Assembly (NCBI GenBank): GCA_027023665.1
Contig: JALVUY010000102.1
Span: 5,964-12,308, forward strand
Origin: Methanocaldococcaceae archaeon
GTDB lineage: Archaea > AGJL01 > Methanococci > Methanococcales > Methanocaldococcaceae
DNA: 6,345 bases
Reading direction: 5' to 3'
Numbering within the stretch: position 1 is the first letter of the stretch; each line of letters starts with the position of its first letter. Below are positions 6,271 through 6,345 of this stretch, piece after piece. Both the position numbers and the translations under genes were made by a program. The notes beneath the pieces are model-generated. The model was not told the DNA's origin and ran no database searches. It worked only from the letters and a program-made list of their open reading frames with translations.

Positions 6271-6345
6271 ATTTTCACCTCATTAAATATTTTATTATTT
6301 TTATTATTCAAAAATAACATTTTTCTCAATTTCACAGTTTAAGGT
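6271..6345. promoter_or_regulatory. Upstream region of the ferredoxin gene, running to the window edge
   Basis: This 75-bp AT-rich stretch lies before the ferredoxin start. Minus-strand AGGTGA (6280-6275) is its ribosome-binding site. Runs of AATAATAAAA-type sequence on the minus strand could hold the TATA element, but I cannot place it. The plus strand ends in CAGTTTAAGGT, which resembles the purT leader and may be the start of another rightward gene beyond the window. Confidence 0.45.

Noticed and set aside
6290..6320. TTATTATTTTTATTATT-like short repeats as a CRISPR or tandem array
   Set aside because: They are only low-complexity AT sequence, without unit length or spacers.

Overview
The window looks like chromosome of a hyperthermophilic methanogen of the Methanococcales, most likely Methanocaldococcus or a close relative. 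The signs are very AT-rich DNA, Lys/Glu/Ile-rich proteins, compact spacing, archaeal GGTGA/GGAGG ribosome-binding sites, a TTG start, an archaeal MCM ATPase and a PurT. From memory, the run purT - radical SAM - FAD oxidoreductase - MCM matches the neighbourhood around MJ1486-MJ1489 of M. jannaschii. That is recall and was not searched.

Left two thirds, minus strand, read from about 4600 down to 1: three genes in the same direction with short gaps and no obvious terminator between them, so probably one operon. In order they are a radical SAM protein with a B12-binding-like N-terminal domain (4578-3301), a CrtI/amine-oxidase-like FAD oxidoreductase (3234-2038), and a divergent MCM AAA+ ATPase (1995 to the left edge, C-terminus cut off). 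The MCM frame is open all the way to base 1 and encodes 665 residues inside the window.

Middle: a 137-bp divergent intergenic region (4579-4715) separates this operon from purT. It carries TATA-like stretches and a cluster of small inverted repeats. purT (4716-5882, plus strand) encodes the formate-dependent GAR transformylase of purine synthesis, complete and with conserved ATP-grasp residues.

Right end: a small two-[4Fe-4S] ferredoxin-like protein (6270-5896, minus strand, TTG start) converges on purT with only 13 bp between the stop codons. Its upstream region runs to the window edge and may hold the leader of another, rightward gene.

PurT is housekeeping metabolism. The less understood part is the three-gene operon: two redox/radical enzymes of unknown substrate placed upstream of an MCM paralogue whose Walker A and Walker B surroundings differ from the replicative form. 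I saw no tRNA, rRNA, CRISPR array, insertion sequence or integrase. The many small frames antisense to the real genes are shadows and are not annotated.
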